DNA of 33,354 nucleotides from Algoriphagus resistens (GTDB lineage: Bacteria; Bacteroidota; Bacteroidia; Cytophagales; Cyclobacteriaceae), in the NCBI RefSeq assembly GCF_001442615.1, contig NZ_LMXN01000025.1, positions 1 through 33,354 of the forward strand, written 5' to 3'. The translations under genes were made by a program, and so were the position numbers. The notes beneath the pieces are model-generated. The model saw only the letters and a list, made by a program, of their open reading frames with translations. It did no database searches and was not told where the DNA came from. Position 1 is the first letter of the stretch; every line of letters begins with the position of its first letter. Shown here one piece after another: positions 7,961 to 16,430 of the stretch.

Positions 7961-8287
7961 ATGTCAGTGGAAAACGATAAACCAGGCTTTCTTCAGCGCC
8001 TACAAACAAAGTGGAAATTAGATAGCCTGCTTCAGGTCGTATTGGTTTTGGTGGTTTTTGCATGCACCGGCTTTACAATACTTTTTATTAAAAACCCCGT
8101 TCTGGATTTTTTTGGAGTGGAAAAAGGAGGCTTTATCAACACAATTCTTTATCTGCTTTTGGTTTTACCGCTTTACCAGATTTTCCTGCTCATTTACGGC
8201 TTTATTTTCGGCCAGTTCAATTTTTTCTGGGAAAAGGAAAAGCAGATTTTCAGGAGAATCGGAAGGATGTTTTCGAGAAAAAAATAA
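7961..8287 (+). CDS. Small two-TM membrane protein of unknown function
   Basis: A 108-aa protein with two hydrophobic segments, about residues 22-44 and 57-82, and a basic C-terminal tail (FRRIGRMFSRKK) that should be cytoplasmic. It resembles short conserved Bacteroidota membrane proteins (possibly the DUF6787 group, from memory), and I assign no function. Support for coding: an exact -7 element immediately upstream, a clean start, and amino-acid composition unlike the shadow frames. It lies between the lysC terminator and convergent recG. Confidence 0.75.
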   Translation: MSVENDKPGFLQRLQTKWKLDSLLQVVLVLVVFACTGFTILFIKNPVLDFFGVEKGGFINTILYLLLVLPLYQIFLLIYGFIFGQFNFFWEKEKQIFRRIGRMFSRKK

Positions 8288-8397
8288 TTATTTTCATTGC
8301 AGGAGCCCATGAAGATTTTCGCAGAGCGTGCAGTTTATAGTTGGTTAGAAATGTAAGAGTTAACTCAACATTTTAATTTTCAAATCGTCTAATCCAC

Positions 8398-10491
8398 TTA
8401 AGAAATCCTACTCCAATTTACAGCGGTTTTTTTCTGCTGCTTGATTTGTCTTAGAATCGGAGCATTTCCAGGCTGAACCAACTCAGGATCTACAGCCAAT
8501 AGTTGCTGAGCTGCATCCCTGGCCAAAGTCAATATCGGAGCATCTTTGCTCAGATCTGCAATCAGCAAATCGGTTATCCCGCTTTGCTGGGTTCCCATCA
8601 GATCCCCAGGACCACGCAATCGCAAATCCACATCTGCGATCTCAAAACCGTCATTGGTACGAACCATTGTTTCCAATCGCACCCGAGAATCCTTAGAAAG
8701 CTCATACTTGCTCATAAGAATGCAATAACTCTGCTCAGCACCTCTACCTACTCTTCCCCTCAACTGATGCAACTGAGACAGTCCAAAACGCTCCGCGTTC
8801 TCAATGATCATGACCGAAGCATTGGGCACATTCACGCCCACTTCGATCACCGTCGTCGCTACCATGATCTTTGTTTCACCTTTGACAAAACGCTGCATTT
8901 CGTATTCCTTTGCATCGGCCTTCATACTGCCATTTACTATGCTGATCGGATAGTTTGGAAAGGCACGGGAGATACTTTCATAGCCGTCCATCACATTTTT
9001 CAAATCCATCTTTTCGGATTCCTCGATCAGAGGATAGACGATATAAACCTGCCTGCCCTTTTTTATTTCCTCATTGATAAAGCCAAATACCTTCAACCGG
9101 TCTTTGTCATAGCGATGTACTGTCTGAATCGGCTTTCTACCCGCAGGCATCTCATCGATCACCGACACGTCCAGATCTCCATAAAGTGTCATCGCGAGGG
9201 TTCGTGGAATAGGCGTGGCTGTCATGACCAGTACATGTGGGATGAATTCTTCATTCTTTGCCCAAAGCTTGGCCCGCTGAGCCACCCCGAATCTGTGCTG
9301 CTCATCCACGATGGCCAGCGCCAGGTTTTGAAACTGGACCACATCTTCCAAAAGCGCATGGGTACCGATCAAAATCTTAAGTTCACCGGAAAGCAGCTCC
9401 TCATGGATAACCTTACGTGCGGATTTCTTGGCTGAACCTGTCAGCAAAGCAATCTTCAACCCCATCATATCGGCAAATTCCTTCAACCCCACATAATGCT
9501 GTGTTGCCAAAATCTCTGTGGGAGCCATCAGGCAAGCCTGTGCACCAGAACTGATCGCTATCAATGCACAGATAAATGCCACCATAGTTTTTCCACTCCC
9601 CACATCCCCCTGGATTAGGCGGTTCATTTGCTTACCCGACTTCAAATCACCATAGGCCTCTCGGATTACCCGTTTCTGTGCATTGGTGAGTTCGAAGGGA
9701 ATGTGATTGGTATAAAATTCGGTCAGCAATTCGGCATTATTCAATACCTGCCCATGGAACTTCTCTGTTCTAGCCACTTTAAGCGTGAGCAGGCGGAGTT
9801 GCAAATAGAAAAACTCCTCAAATTTCAAACGTCTTCTAGCCCGTTGCAGAAGAGTGGGATCGGTGGGAAAGTGAATCTGCCGGATCGCTTCTTTTTTCCC
9901 GATGAGTTGATATTGCTGCAAAATCTCATCGGAAATCGTCTCCTGAATATGTGGAAAACAAACCTGAACCAGCTGCTCCATGATTTTGGAAATCCCTTTG
10001 GAATCCAAAAACCTTGTTCTTAGCTTTTCAGTGGTGGAGTAAATTGGTTGGAAGTTGTTCCTTTTCTCATTGGCGGTGGTCAAGGGCTCCATTTCAGGGT
10101 GCGCTATGCTCCACTTTCTGCCAAATTGTGCTGGCTTTCCCAGAAAGACATAAGCCGCACCAGGAGCAATATTCTTCTGAACCCAGGCTATTCCCTTAAA
10201 CCAGGTCATTTCCATTTCCCCTGTTTCATCCGCCACATGAGCTATCAGGCGCTTTTTATTGCCCATCCCCACCAATTCTACCTTTCGGATTTTAGCAATC
10301 ACCTGTACAGATTCCATTTCCGAATGAAGCTCCCGGATCTTAAAAAATTTGGTCCTATCCTCGTACCGAAATGGATAATGCTGTAGCAATTCTCCAAAGG
10401 TGAAAATATTCAACTCCTTGTTGATCAGAGCCGCGCGCTGTGGGCCAACTCCTTTGAGAAATTCTATCTTGGTGTCAAAAAAACCGGACAA
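8398..10491 (-). CDS. recG: ATP-dependent DNA helicase RecG
   Basis: Branch-migration helicase that remodels stalled replication forks and recombination junctions. The N-terminal wedge/OB domain covers about residues 1-180, beginning with the helix-hairpin-like FLKGVGPQRAALINKE. Helicase motif I is GDVGSGKT (295-302), motif II is DEQH (396-399, the RecG variant of DEAD) and motif III is TATPIPRTLA. The C-terminal RecA-like domain includes VIEVGVNVPNA and the motif VI region QLHQLRGRVGRG, followed by the TRG motif region. At 697 aa it is full length. It is convergent with the small membrane protein gene. A weak minus-strand -7-like TTAATTTG lies at 10517-10524. Confidence 0.97.
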   Translation of the reverse strand: MSGFFDTKIEFLKGVGPQRAALINKELNIFTFGELLQHYPFRYEDRTKFFKIRELHSEMESVQVIAKIRKVELVGMGNKKRLIAHVADETGEMEMTWFKGIAWVQKNIAPGAAYVFLGKPAQFGRKWSIAHPEMEPLTTANEKRNNFQPIYSTTEKLRTRFLDSKGISKIMEQLVQVCFPHIQETISDEILQQYQLIGKKEAIRQIHFPTDPTLLQRARRRLKFEEFFYLQLRLLTLKVARTEKFHGQVLNNAELLTEFYTNHIPFELTNAQKRVIREAYGDLKSGKQMNRLIQGDVGSGKTMVAFICALIAISSGAQACLMAPTEILATQHYVGLKEFADMMGLKIALLTGSAKKSARKVIHEELLSGELKILIGTHALLEDVVQFQNLALAIVDEQHRFGVAQRAKLWAKNEEFIPHVLVMTATPIPRTLAMTLYGDLDVSVIDEMPAGRKPIQTVHRYDKDRLKVFGFINEEIKKGRQVYIVYPLIEESEKMDLKNVMDGYESISRAFPNYPISIVNGSMKADAKEYEMQRFVKGETKIMVATTVIEVGVNVPNASVMIIENAERFGLSQLHQLRGRVGRGAEQSYCILMSKYELSKDSRVRLETMVRTNDGFEIADVDLRLRGPGDLMGTQQSGITDLLIADLSKDAPILTLARDAAQQLLAVDPELVQPGNAPILRQIKQQKKTAVNWSRIS

Positions 10492-10577
10492 GGAAAATTG
10501 ATTTTACGGGTTAGGACAAATTAAACCCACTCAGCCCAATTGCCAATGAAAATTGACCGGAATTGTCTGAATCTCTT

Positions 10578-11642
10578 TCAAGCTTGCGTGACCGACCTCC
10601 ATATTTCTTCCAATTCAGGCCGACATGCCTGAAGACTTTGTAGCAAAATCATCTGATTTTTTGCCCTGTGAAAATTCTGCTCAGGATAATCTACTTTGTA
10701 ATATACATTACCCTGAAGGTGGTCTGTAAAAAAGCGAAGTCCCATAATGCAAGTCATTACCTCTCCGGCGAGTATCAGTGATCTGGTTTCTTCCTCTGTG
10801 GTCAAGTTTTTCACTCCTTCCCAATATCCTTTCAATAGTTGCTCGAAAACTGGAATTTCTAGTTTAATAGCTTTCCAGTTCTGGCTGGTCTCTGATTCAG
10901 AACAAGCTACTGTACGTACCAAGTCACCAAAGTCATACATCAAATATCCGCTCATCAGTGTATCCAAATCCACCAGAGCCTCCACTTTTTTGAGATCGTG
11001 TGAAAAAATCAGGTTGTTGATTTTGGTGTCGTTGTGTGTCAACCGATTCGGCAAAACGGCTTGATATTCTTTATATGCAGCAATCAGCTCAATTTGCCCT
11101 AAGTAAAAATCTAATAGCTGCTGATCTTCAGATGATATATTTCCTATTTCACTTGTCACTTCCCAAAGCTTTGCAAAACGTAAATCCAGCCGGTGAAAAT
11201 CAGGAATACATTCCTGCAATTGATCTGTGTCAACGTCTTTTCCCCATTCAGCAAAAATCCCATAAGCCTTAGCGGCTACGTAAGCTTGATCGAGGGCAGT
11301 GATTTCCTGGATTGTCTTGCCCGGGACAAATTCAAACAACCGAAAAAAACGGCCGCCCATCGTTGTAATTAACTTATTATTTGAGTTTACTATCGGTAAG
11401 GGAAGCTGAAATGGCAGAAAGGTATCATTGCCCTGCGATTTCACTAATCGCTGATTATGGGAAATACGCTCAGGAAATTGGAACACACTCGTGTTGAATT
11501 CCTGCAGAATAAAATTAGAATCACCTGACTCTATTAAATAGGTGCCGTGGATCAATCCTGCTCCGAAGGTCTGAAATTCAAAATCTTCAAAAGAGTTAAA
11601 CGTGTAATTGGCGAGTATCTCAGCCATCTGTTCCTTAATCAT
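10578..11642 (-). CDS. APH-fold phosphotransferase, probable sugar kinase
   Basis: Choline/aminoglycoside phosphotransferase (APH) superfamily protein of 354 aa, similar in layout to N-acetylhexosamine 1-kinases (NahK) and AmgK-type anomeric kinases. Visible: the glycine-containing nucleotide loop FGAGLIHGTYLIES (26-39), the catalytic-loop LTHNDTKINNLIF (Brenner-type HxDxxxxN), and the metal-binding VDLDTLMSG with YDFGDLVR. Homologues are often misannotated as mucin-desulfating sulfatases. It is divergent from the SSS symporter across 306 bp that carry a perfect palindrome, so the two may be co-regulated. Its -7 element ends 4 nt before the ATG (see 11647-11654). The substrate is inferred to be a hexosamine or similar sugar. 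Drug resistance is unlikely for this subfamily. Confidence 0.82.
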   Translation of the reverse strand: MIKEQMAEILANYTFNSFEDFEFQTFGAGLIHGTYLIESGDSNFILQEFNTSVFQFPERISHNQRLVKSQGNDTFLPFQLPLPIVNSNNKLITTMGGRFFRLFEFVPGKTIQEITALDQAYVAAKAYGIFAEWGKDVDTDQLQECIPDFHRLDLRFAKLWEVTSEIGNISSEDQQLLDFYLGQIELIAAYKEYQAVLPNRLTHNDTKINNLIFSHDLKKVEALVDLDTLMSGYLMYDFGDLVRTVACSESETSQNWKAIKLEIPVFEQLLKGYWEGVKNLTTEEETRSLILAGEVMTCIMGLRFFTDHLQGNVYYKVDYPEQNFHRAKNQMILLQSLQACRPELEEIWRSVTQA

Positions 11643-11646
11643 GGCC

Positions 11647-11654
11647 CAAAGCTA
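11647..11654 (-). promoter_or_regulatory. -7 element directly before the sugar kinase gene
   Basis: On the minus strand TAGCTTTG matches TAnnTTTG exactly, and only 4 nt separate it from the ATG at 11642. A leaderless or nearly leaderless mRNA is predicted. No -33 TTG was found at the usual spacing. Confidence 0.5.
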
Positions 11655-11748
11655 TATCATCGTTTTTAAATCCGGATTATTAGGTACAAAAAAACAGACC
11701 ATTATGATTGGTTTTTATTATTCAGCACGAATTTAAGCCTTCATATCA

Positions 11749-11766
11749 CCTTACCGCACGGTAAGG
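11749..11766. promoter_or_regulatory. 18-bp palindrome, candidate operator
   Basis: CCTTACCG-CA-CGGTAAGG is a perfect 8+2+8 inverted repeat in the divergent region between the sugar-kinase-like gene and the SSS symporter. A 2-nt loop and no T-run argue against a terminator; the shape suits a dimeric repressor site. No regulator gene is adjacent. Confidence 0.5.
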
Positions 11767-11948
11767 ATTTCATTTTTGGGAAGAAAATCGCATTTTATTT
11801 GGGAAATAAGCTGATTTGCCAAAATTCTGAGCAATCTTCAACAAAGTCTTTTCCTCTTTGACAGAAAATAAATACATTAGCAAAATTTATTATTTAAGTA
11901 GAAGTCATTTTCTGAAAAAAATTAAAGAATACATTAATCCCATACGCT

Positions 11949-13724
11949 ATGAATGTAACCTCTATTGACTGGGCGATCATTGCCGCATTCTTTGTCATCT
12001 CCCTTTTAATAGGACTTTATACCTCTAAACAAGCAGGATCTTCTGCCAAAGAATTTTTCCTTTCCGGCAGAAACATGCCTTGGTGGTTATTAGGTGTCTC
12101 TATGGTTGCAACTACTTTTTCTGCGGATACGCCCAACTTGGTGACAGATATCGTACGGAAAAACGGTGTTGCAGGTAACTGGGCTTGGTGGGCTTTCTTG
12201 CTAACAGGGATGCTTACCGTGTTTGTCTATGCCAAATTATGGAGGCGATCTGAGGTTACGACCGATCTGGAATTCTATGAATTAAGATATTCTGGCAAAG
12301 GGGCCGCTTTTTTGAGAGCTTTCCGTGCTATTTATCTTGGTGTATTCTTCAATGTGGTGATTATGGCAACTGTCTCTCTCGCAGCGATCAAAATCGGTGG
12401 TGTAATGCTGGGACTTAGCCCAATTCAAACCTTATTGATTGCCTCTATAGTCACTGTGGTTTACAGCTCTCTTGGAGGTCTAAAAGGAGTTTTGCTAACA
12501 GACTTCTTCCAGTTTTTCATCGCAATGATAGGCTCTTTCGGTGCGGCTTACTTTATCATTGACCTACCTGAGATTGGCAGTTTGAATAATCTATTGACAC
12601 ATGAAAATGTAGCGGGTAAACTTGATTTCCTTCCGGATTTCTCAGATCCGAATGCCTATATCCCTCTTTTCCTGATGCCAATCGCTATCCAGTGGTGGGC
12701 CACTTGGTATCCAGGGGCTGAGCCTGGAGGAGGGGGATACATTGCACAACGTATGCTTTCTGCCAAAGACGAAAAGCATGCGATCGGTGCCACCTTGTTT
12801 TTTAATATCGCCCACTACGCAATGCGTCCATGGCCTTGGATTTTGATTGCACTTTCATCTTTGATTATTTTCCCAAATATCTCGGATTTACAAACTGCAT
12901 TTCCAAACATCCCCGTAGATAAATTAGGAGATGATTTGGCATACTCGGCTATGCTGACTTTTCTGCCTACAGGGTTAATCGGCATTGTACTGGCTTCCCT
13001 GATTGCTGCTGTGATGTCTACGCTTTCCACGCACCTGAACTGGGGATCATCCTATATAGTAAATGACTTCTACTTGAGATTTTTGAAGCCAGAAGCTTCG
13101 GATAAGGAATTGGTCGCTGTAGGCAGAATCTCTACAGTGCTTCTTATGGTTTTTTCTGCAACTTTAGCACTAGCGCTATCCAGTGCATTGGATGCATTTA
13201 ATATTCTCCTTCAAATCGGTGCCGGAACCGGCCTAATCTTTATTCTTAGATGGTTTTGGTGGAGAATCAATGCCTATACAGAAATCTCTGCCATGGCGAT
13301 ATCCTTTGTAGTAGCCATTTTCTTTGAAGTGATCAATCCAAAGGTCGAATGGATCATGATTCCTGAAAATCAGGCGTATCTTAAACTTATCTACAGTGTC
13401 AGTATCACCACAGTAGGATGGTTGATCGTTACCTTCATGACTGCTCCGGAAAAAGACGAAGTACTGCTTTCTTTCTATAGAAAAGTAACTCCTGCCGCAT
13501 TGGGTTGGAAGAAAGTACTCGATAGATATCCAGCCGAAAAGCAAGTAATTGGCCAACTTCCGAAAGAAATCGGCCTAATGATGATAGGATCGGTGATGAT
13601 CTATGCCGCCTTATTTTCCACAGGGTTCTTCATCTACGGAAATATGATGGCCGGATTTATTGCAGGGGCCATTGCTGTGATTGGCGGGATAGTTATTATC
13701 CTATCTTGGAAAAAGCTGAGTTAA
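11949..13724 (+). CDS. Sodium:solute symporter (SSS/SLC5 family)
   Basis: A 591-aa integral membrane symporter with about 13-15 hydrophobic segments and no cleavable signal peptide. Family features: the N-terminal DWAIIAAFFVISLLIGLYTS helix, the KEFFLSGRNMPWWLLG segment after TM1 (shared by SSS carriers), and the STLSTHLNWGSSYIVNDFY stretch with Ser/Thr residues near the expected Na+ site and the SSS signature region. The substrate cannot be read. Divergence from an APH-fold sugar kinase suggests a sugar, but this is inference. Its stop codon overlaps that of convergent gldD through a shared TTAA (13721-13724). Confidence 0.93.
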   Translation: MNVTSIDWAIIAAFFVISLLIGLYTSKQAGSSAKEFFLSGRNMPWWLLGVSMVATTFSADTPNLVTDIVRKNGVAGNWAWWAFLLTGMLTVFVYAKLWRRSEVTTDLEFYELRYSGKGAAFLRAFRAIYLGVFFNVVIMATVSLAAIKIGGVMLGLSPIQTLLIASIVTVVYSSLGGLKGVLLTDFFQFFIAMIGSFGAAYFIIDLPEIGSLNNLLTHENVAGKLDFLPDFSDPNAYIPLFLMPIAIQWWATWYPGAEPGGGGYIAQRMLSAKDEKHAIGATLFFNIAHYAMRPWPWILIALSSLIIFPNISDLQTAFPNIPVDKLGDDLAYSAMLTFLPTGLIGIVLASLIAAVMSTLSTHLNWGSSYIVNDFYLRFLKPEASDKELVAVGRISTVLLMVFSATLALALSSALDAFNILLQIGAGTGLIFILRWFWWRINAYTEISAMAISFVVAIFFEVINPKVEWIMIPENQAYLKLIYSVSITTVGWLIVTFMTAPEKDEVLLSFYRKVTPAALGWKKVLDRYPAEKQVIGQLPKEIGLMMIGSVMIYAALFSTGFFIYGNMMAGFIAGAIAVIGGIVIILSWKKLS

Positions 13725-14296
13725 TCAACAAATTTTACTGAATTCATCAAGTGGGCCATGTCCTCCTTGATGAATTCTATTACAGGAGCCAGCGAGTCAT
13801 TTTTCATAGCTGTATTGAAATATAAAGCACCTCTGAGGAAATTCTCTGTGGAGTCAGTTACAAAAAACTGAAACTGCGTAGGTACTTCACCAGTAAGCTC
13901 AGCTACCACGCCTGTATATCCTTCGGGGGTTAAGAGCACGACTTCCTCTATCCCATAAGCTTTGACTTGATGTTGGGAAGTTAGACGAAAAGCATCACTG
14001 GATAATTGTCTGAAATTGACTTTATCCCCGTCGATTCGTTTATAAGTCAAATGCACTTTTGCACCAAAATCAGAATAGTTCAAATTGATCCAGGCTTCTT
14101 CTTCTATATTGAAAGAATCAGCTTCCACTTTCGAGTAACTTGAATAATCGATTTGATAAGGGTATCCCTCGGACAATCTCTCGAAAGAATGAGCTGGTAA
14201 ATCAATACGGTTATAGCCGGGCGGTTTTGGTAAATAGGTCTCTCCACAACCAACTATAGCAAGCAAGAGCAAACTGATCCAAAAATTTTTTCTCAT
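13721..14296 (-). CDS. gldD: Gliding motility lipoprotein GldD
   Basis: Lipoprotein required for gliding and type IX secretion in Flavobacterium johnsoniae. The product is 191 aa, with a lipoprotein signal ending AIVGC (Cys17) and then the PKPPGYNRIDLP segment that opens GldD proteins. The hallmark C-terminal block follows (QFFVTDSTENFLRGALYF and the region ending EDMAHLMNSVKF). It should sit in the periplasm, lipid-anchored to a membrane. No other gld genes are in the window, whereas in flavobacteria gldD is often close to gldE and ssb. Presence does not prove gliding; T9SS-bearing non-gliders can keep gld homologues. It is divergent from the DinB-like gene and convergent with the symporter. 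Confidence 0.88.
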   Translation of the reverse strand: MRKNFWISLLLLAIVGCGETYLPKPPGYNRIDLPAHSFERLSEGYPYQIDYSSYSKVEADSFNIEEEAWINLNYSDFGAKVHLTYKRIDGDKVNFRQLSSDAFRLTSQHQVKAYGIEEVVLLTPEGYTGVVAELTGEVPTQFQFFVTDSTENFLRGALYFNTAMKNDSLAPVIEFIKEDMAHLMNSVKFVD

Positions 14297-14372
14297 GGTT
14301 TAAAATTAGACAAAGTGTTTGATTTGGTTTGGGAATACCTGAAATTTAAACAAATAACCAATCTTTATACAG

Positions 14373-14906
14373 ATGAAAAAAGCACTACAACCCCTTCTTT
14401 GCGGCAGCTTGATAGTTGCCCTTTTTATGATGGCATCTACTTCAGTTTCAGGCCAAACCACCAAAGCTGAATTTATGAGCAAGTGGAAAAACAGTAAACA
14501 ATTCACGATAGACGTGCTGAATAAAATGCCTGATTCGGGCATGGATTACAAAACCGATCCAGCGGCCATGTCATTCAAAGAGCAGATCCATCACATTGGA
14601 AATGCAATTGTGGGAATTTCACAAGGATTCTTAAAAGGCGGAGATCCGGGATTTACTATTGATCTGGCTACTGCTTCTAAAGCTGATTTGGCTGACTATG
14701 TAGCAAAATGCTACGATTATGGCACGTCTACTATGGAAGCCCTTTCGGATGCAGATGCAGGGGAGAGTATTGAAGTATTTGGGACTAATGTAACTAGACG
14801 TCAGGTAATGGCTTTGCTCATGGATCATTCTACTCACCATAGAGGTTCAGCTATTGCCTACCTAAGGGTTGAAGGCGTTGAGCCCCCTGCATTCGTAGGT
14901 TTCTAA
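14373..14906 (+). CDS. Exported DinB-like protein
   Basis: A 177-aa protein of the DinB/YfiT four-helix metalloenzyme superfamily. Metal-ligand histidines are visible as QIHHIGN (H73/H74) and DHSTHHRG (H152 and H156). Unusually it begins with a signal peptide (MKKALQPLLCGSLIVALFMMASTSVSG, likely cleaved before QTTKAEF), so it should act in the periplasm rather than as a cytoplasmic thiol transferase. The substrate is unknown; despite the name, it is not the DNA polymerase DinB. It is divergent from gldD over 76 bp and shares a bidirectional terminator with the nitroreductase gene. Confidence 0.88.
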   Translation: MKKALQPLLCGSLIVALFMMASTSVSGQTTKAEFMSKWKNSKQFTIDVLNKMPDSGMDYKTDPAAMSFKEQIHHIGNAIVGISQGFLKGGDPGFTIDLATASKADLADYVAKCYDYGTSTMEALSDADAGESIEVFGTNVTRRQVMALLMDHSTHHRGSAIAYLRVEGVEPPAFVGF

Positions 14907-14919
14907 GAAAAAGTAAATA

Positions 14920-14977
14920 CGCGAAAAAAAAACCGGCGATGAGATCAATCATTACCGGTTTTACGCGTTTTTTTACT
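14920..14977. terminator. Bidirectional terminator between DinB-like and nitroreductase genes
   Basis: Stem AAAACCGG/CCGGTTTT with an inner ATGA/TCAT helix, flanked by an A-run on the left and a T-run on the right. It can therefore end transcripts from both sides. The T-run touches the nitroreductase stop codon. Confidence 0.85.
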
Positions 14978-15575
14978 CTCTGATCCAAGCAACCTTTTCA
15001 TTCAAACTTTCTCTTTTGCCCTCTGGCCAAGCATCAGATGCTGGCTTTGCCACATAGAAAAAACCCATCAACGTGTCTTCCCCTTCTAATCCAAAGTCCT
15101 CCCTGGCTTCTTGCCAGAAAGTAGGCCCACCCGTCCCCCAATACGCGGCTAATCCATGAGCAGAAGCAGTCAGATACATATTCTGCACTGCCATAGATAC
15201 TGCGGCGATCTCCTCCATCAATGGAATGCCCGCAGATCTTTTTAAAATGATAGCGATCATATGCGATGCTTTCAGGGGTTGCTGCTTAAACTTCTCATAC
15301 GTAGCTTCCAGAAAGGGAGTGCCGTTCTTCTCCGCACGTAGCTTATACAGGTCAGCCTGATAGTCCGCAAATTTCTTCAGTCCATTACCTGTGTACACAA
15401 TAAATCTCCATGGCTGAGTCATTTTATGTGTTGGTGCCCAGCGTGCATTTTCCAACATCTCTTCGATGACGGAATCTTCCACAGGGTCATTTTCTTTAAA
15501 TTGCGCTGCGAACATGGATCTGCGTCCACGTATAATTTTATTTACTTCTTCGACGTTGAAATCGGGCTTTTGCAT
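14973..15575 (-). CDS. Nitroreductase family oxidoreductase
   Basis: FMN-dependent NAD(P)H oxidoreductase of the YdjA-like type, 200 aa, cytoplasmic. FMN-contact signatures are IRGRRSMFAAQF near the start (about 15-26), APTHKMTQPWRFIVY (47-61) and the C-terminal AAYWGTGG segment. The physiological substrate is not predictable from sequence. It lies 105 bp downstream of the AlkD-like gene on the same strand, so cotranscription is possible. The start gives MQKPDFNVEEVNKIIRGRRS, normal for the family. Confidence 0.92.
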   Translation of the reverse strand: MQKPDFNVEEVNKIIRGRRSMFAAQFKENDPVEDSVIEEMLENARWAPTHKMTQPWRFIVYTGNGLKKFADYQADLYKLRAEKNGTPFLEATYEKFKQQPLKASHMIAIILKRSAGIPLMEEIAAVSMAVQNMYLTASAHGLAAYWGTGGPTFWQEAREDFGLEGEDTLMGFFYVAKPASDAWPEGKRESLNEKVAWIRE

Positions 15576-15680
15576 AAAAAGGAATAGTATTTAATTAGTG
15601 TATTGAATGTGATTAAGGATTATTAATCAACAAAAGTTTCCTCAATCTCAGATTTACATTTTCCAAAAAACATTAAACCT

Positions 15681-16400
15681 TTACTCGAGTTTTCCTTCTA
15701 ATAGCTGCTTTCTCAACATAGGATCAAATTTCTCAATTGCATACCTCAATGCAGTTCGGGGCATAGTTGTATAATGTTTTTCCAAAAATCCCATTTCCAC
15801 TTCAAAATCCTTATTTCCAACTTCTCTCAGCATCCAGCCCACAGCTTTATGAATTAAGTCATGAGGGTGAGAGATCAGCTTTTCAGCCAAAGCCAACGCC
15901 TCATTATAAAATCCTTTTTTGATCCAATAATAAGAACTGATCATGGCCACCCGCTGCCTCCAAAGGTGATCTGTTTCTGCCAATTGGAAGAAAATATCCT
16001 TCTCGCGATGCAAATAAAAATGCCCCAGAATATGATGGCAAGAACTGTCTACAAGATCCCAGTTATTCACGTAATCAAGCTGGGATAAATAGAAATCCAC
16101 TAGCTTTTTTCGCTCTAAATCATTTTTTGATTTTTGGTAGCGGTATACGAGAATATAAATAGCAGTGAGCCTTACCTCATGATATACATCATGAAAAAGC
16201 TCCTCTACCTCATCAAGATCAATCTCCTTGAAAACTGTTTTTGCCAATTTCCTTTGCTGCGGAACTGTGACTCCAAGAAATTGGTCTCCCTCGCCATATT
16301 CCCCTGGGCCTGCTTTAAAAAAACGCGGAAAAAATACCGCTTTCTCCGGAATAGCCTTATCTATAAGTGACGCTTTGATTTGCTCAGTTAATAAACTCAT
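15681..16400 (-). CDS. DNA alkylation repair protein (AlkD-like)
   Basis: HEAT-like repeat DNA glycosylase family that removes bulky or positively charged alkylated bases without base flipping. The 239-aa product is a helical solenoid. It shows the family motif NNWDLVDSS (112-120), in which Asp118 is likely to correspond to the catalytic Asp of AlkD and Trp114 to its stacking residue. WMLREVGNKD in the last third is also characteristic. It begins 30 bp after the stop of the outer-membrane protein gene on the same strand, so it may be read through from there. The enzymatic role is from family knowledge. Confidence 0.92.
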   Translation of the reverse strand: MSLLTEQIKASLIDKAIPEKAVFFPRFFKAGPGEYGEGDQFLGVTVPQQRKLAKTVFKEIDLDEVEELFHDVYHEVRLTAIYILVYRYQKSKNDLERKKLVDFYLSQLDYVNNWDLVDSSCHHILGHFYLHREKDIFFQLAETDHLWRQRVAMISSYYWIKKGFYNEALALAEKLISHPHDLIHKAVGWMLREVGNKDFEVEMGFLEKHYTTMPRTALRYAIEKFDPMLRKQLLEGKLE

Positions 16401-16430
16401 AGATAAAAGTAAAAAGTCTATCCTTTTTTC

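Larger units (their letters stand above)
11643..11948. other. Divergent intergenic region, kinase / SSS symporter
   Basis: 306 bp without a gene. It holds the kinase -7 element (11647-11654, minus) and the 18-bp palindrome at 11749-11766. The rest is AT-rich. I found no exact TAnnTTTG for the symporter on the plus strand. Confidence 0.7.

Noticed and set aside
8357..8366. GAGTTAACTC 10-bp palindrome between convergent genes
   Set aside because: Short, AT-centred and between gene 3' ends; easily chance.
8503..9435. Long plus-strand open frame (310 aa) opposite recG
   Set aside because: Antisense shadow of a confident recG; the translation is rich in His/Cys/Arg with no recognisable domain and no promoter.
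10578..11642. Aminoglycoside resistance gene
   Set aside because: APH fold only; length and layout fit the NahK/AmgK-like sugar-kinase group found in housekeeping contexts, with no resistance-gene mobility signals nearby.
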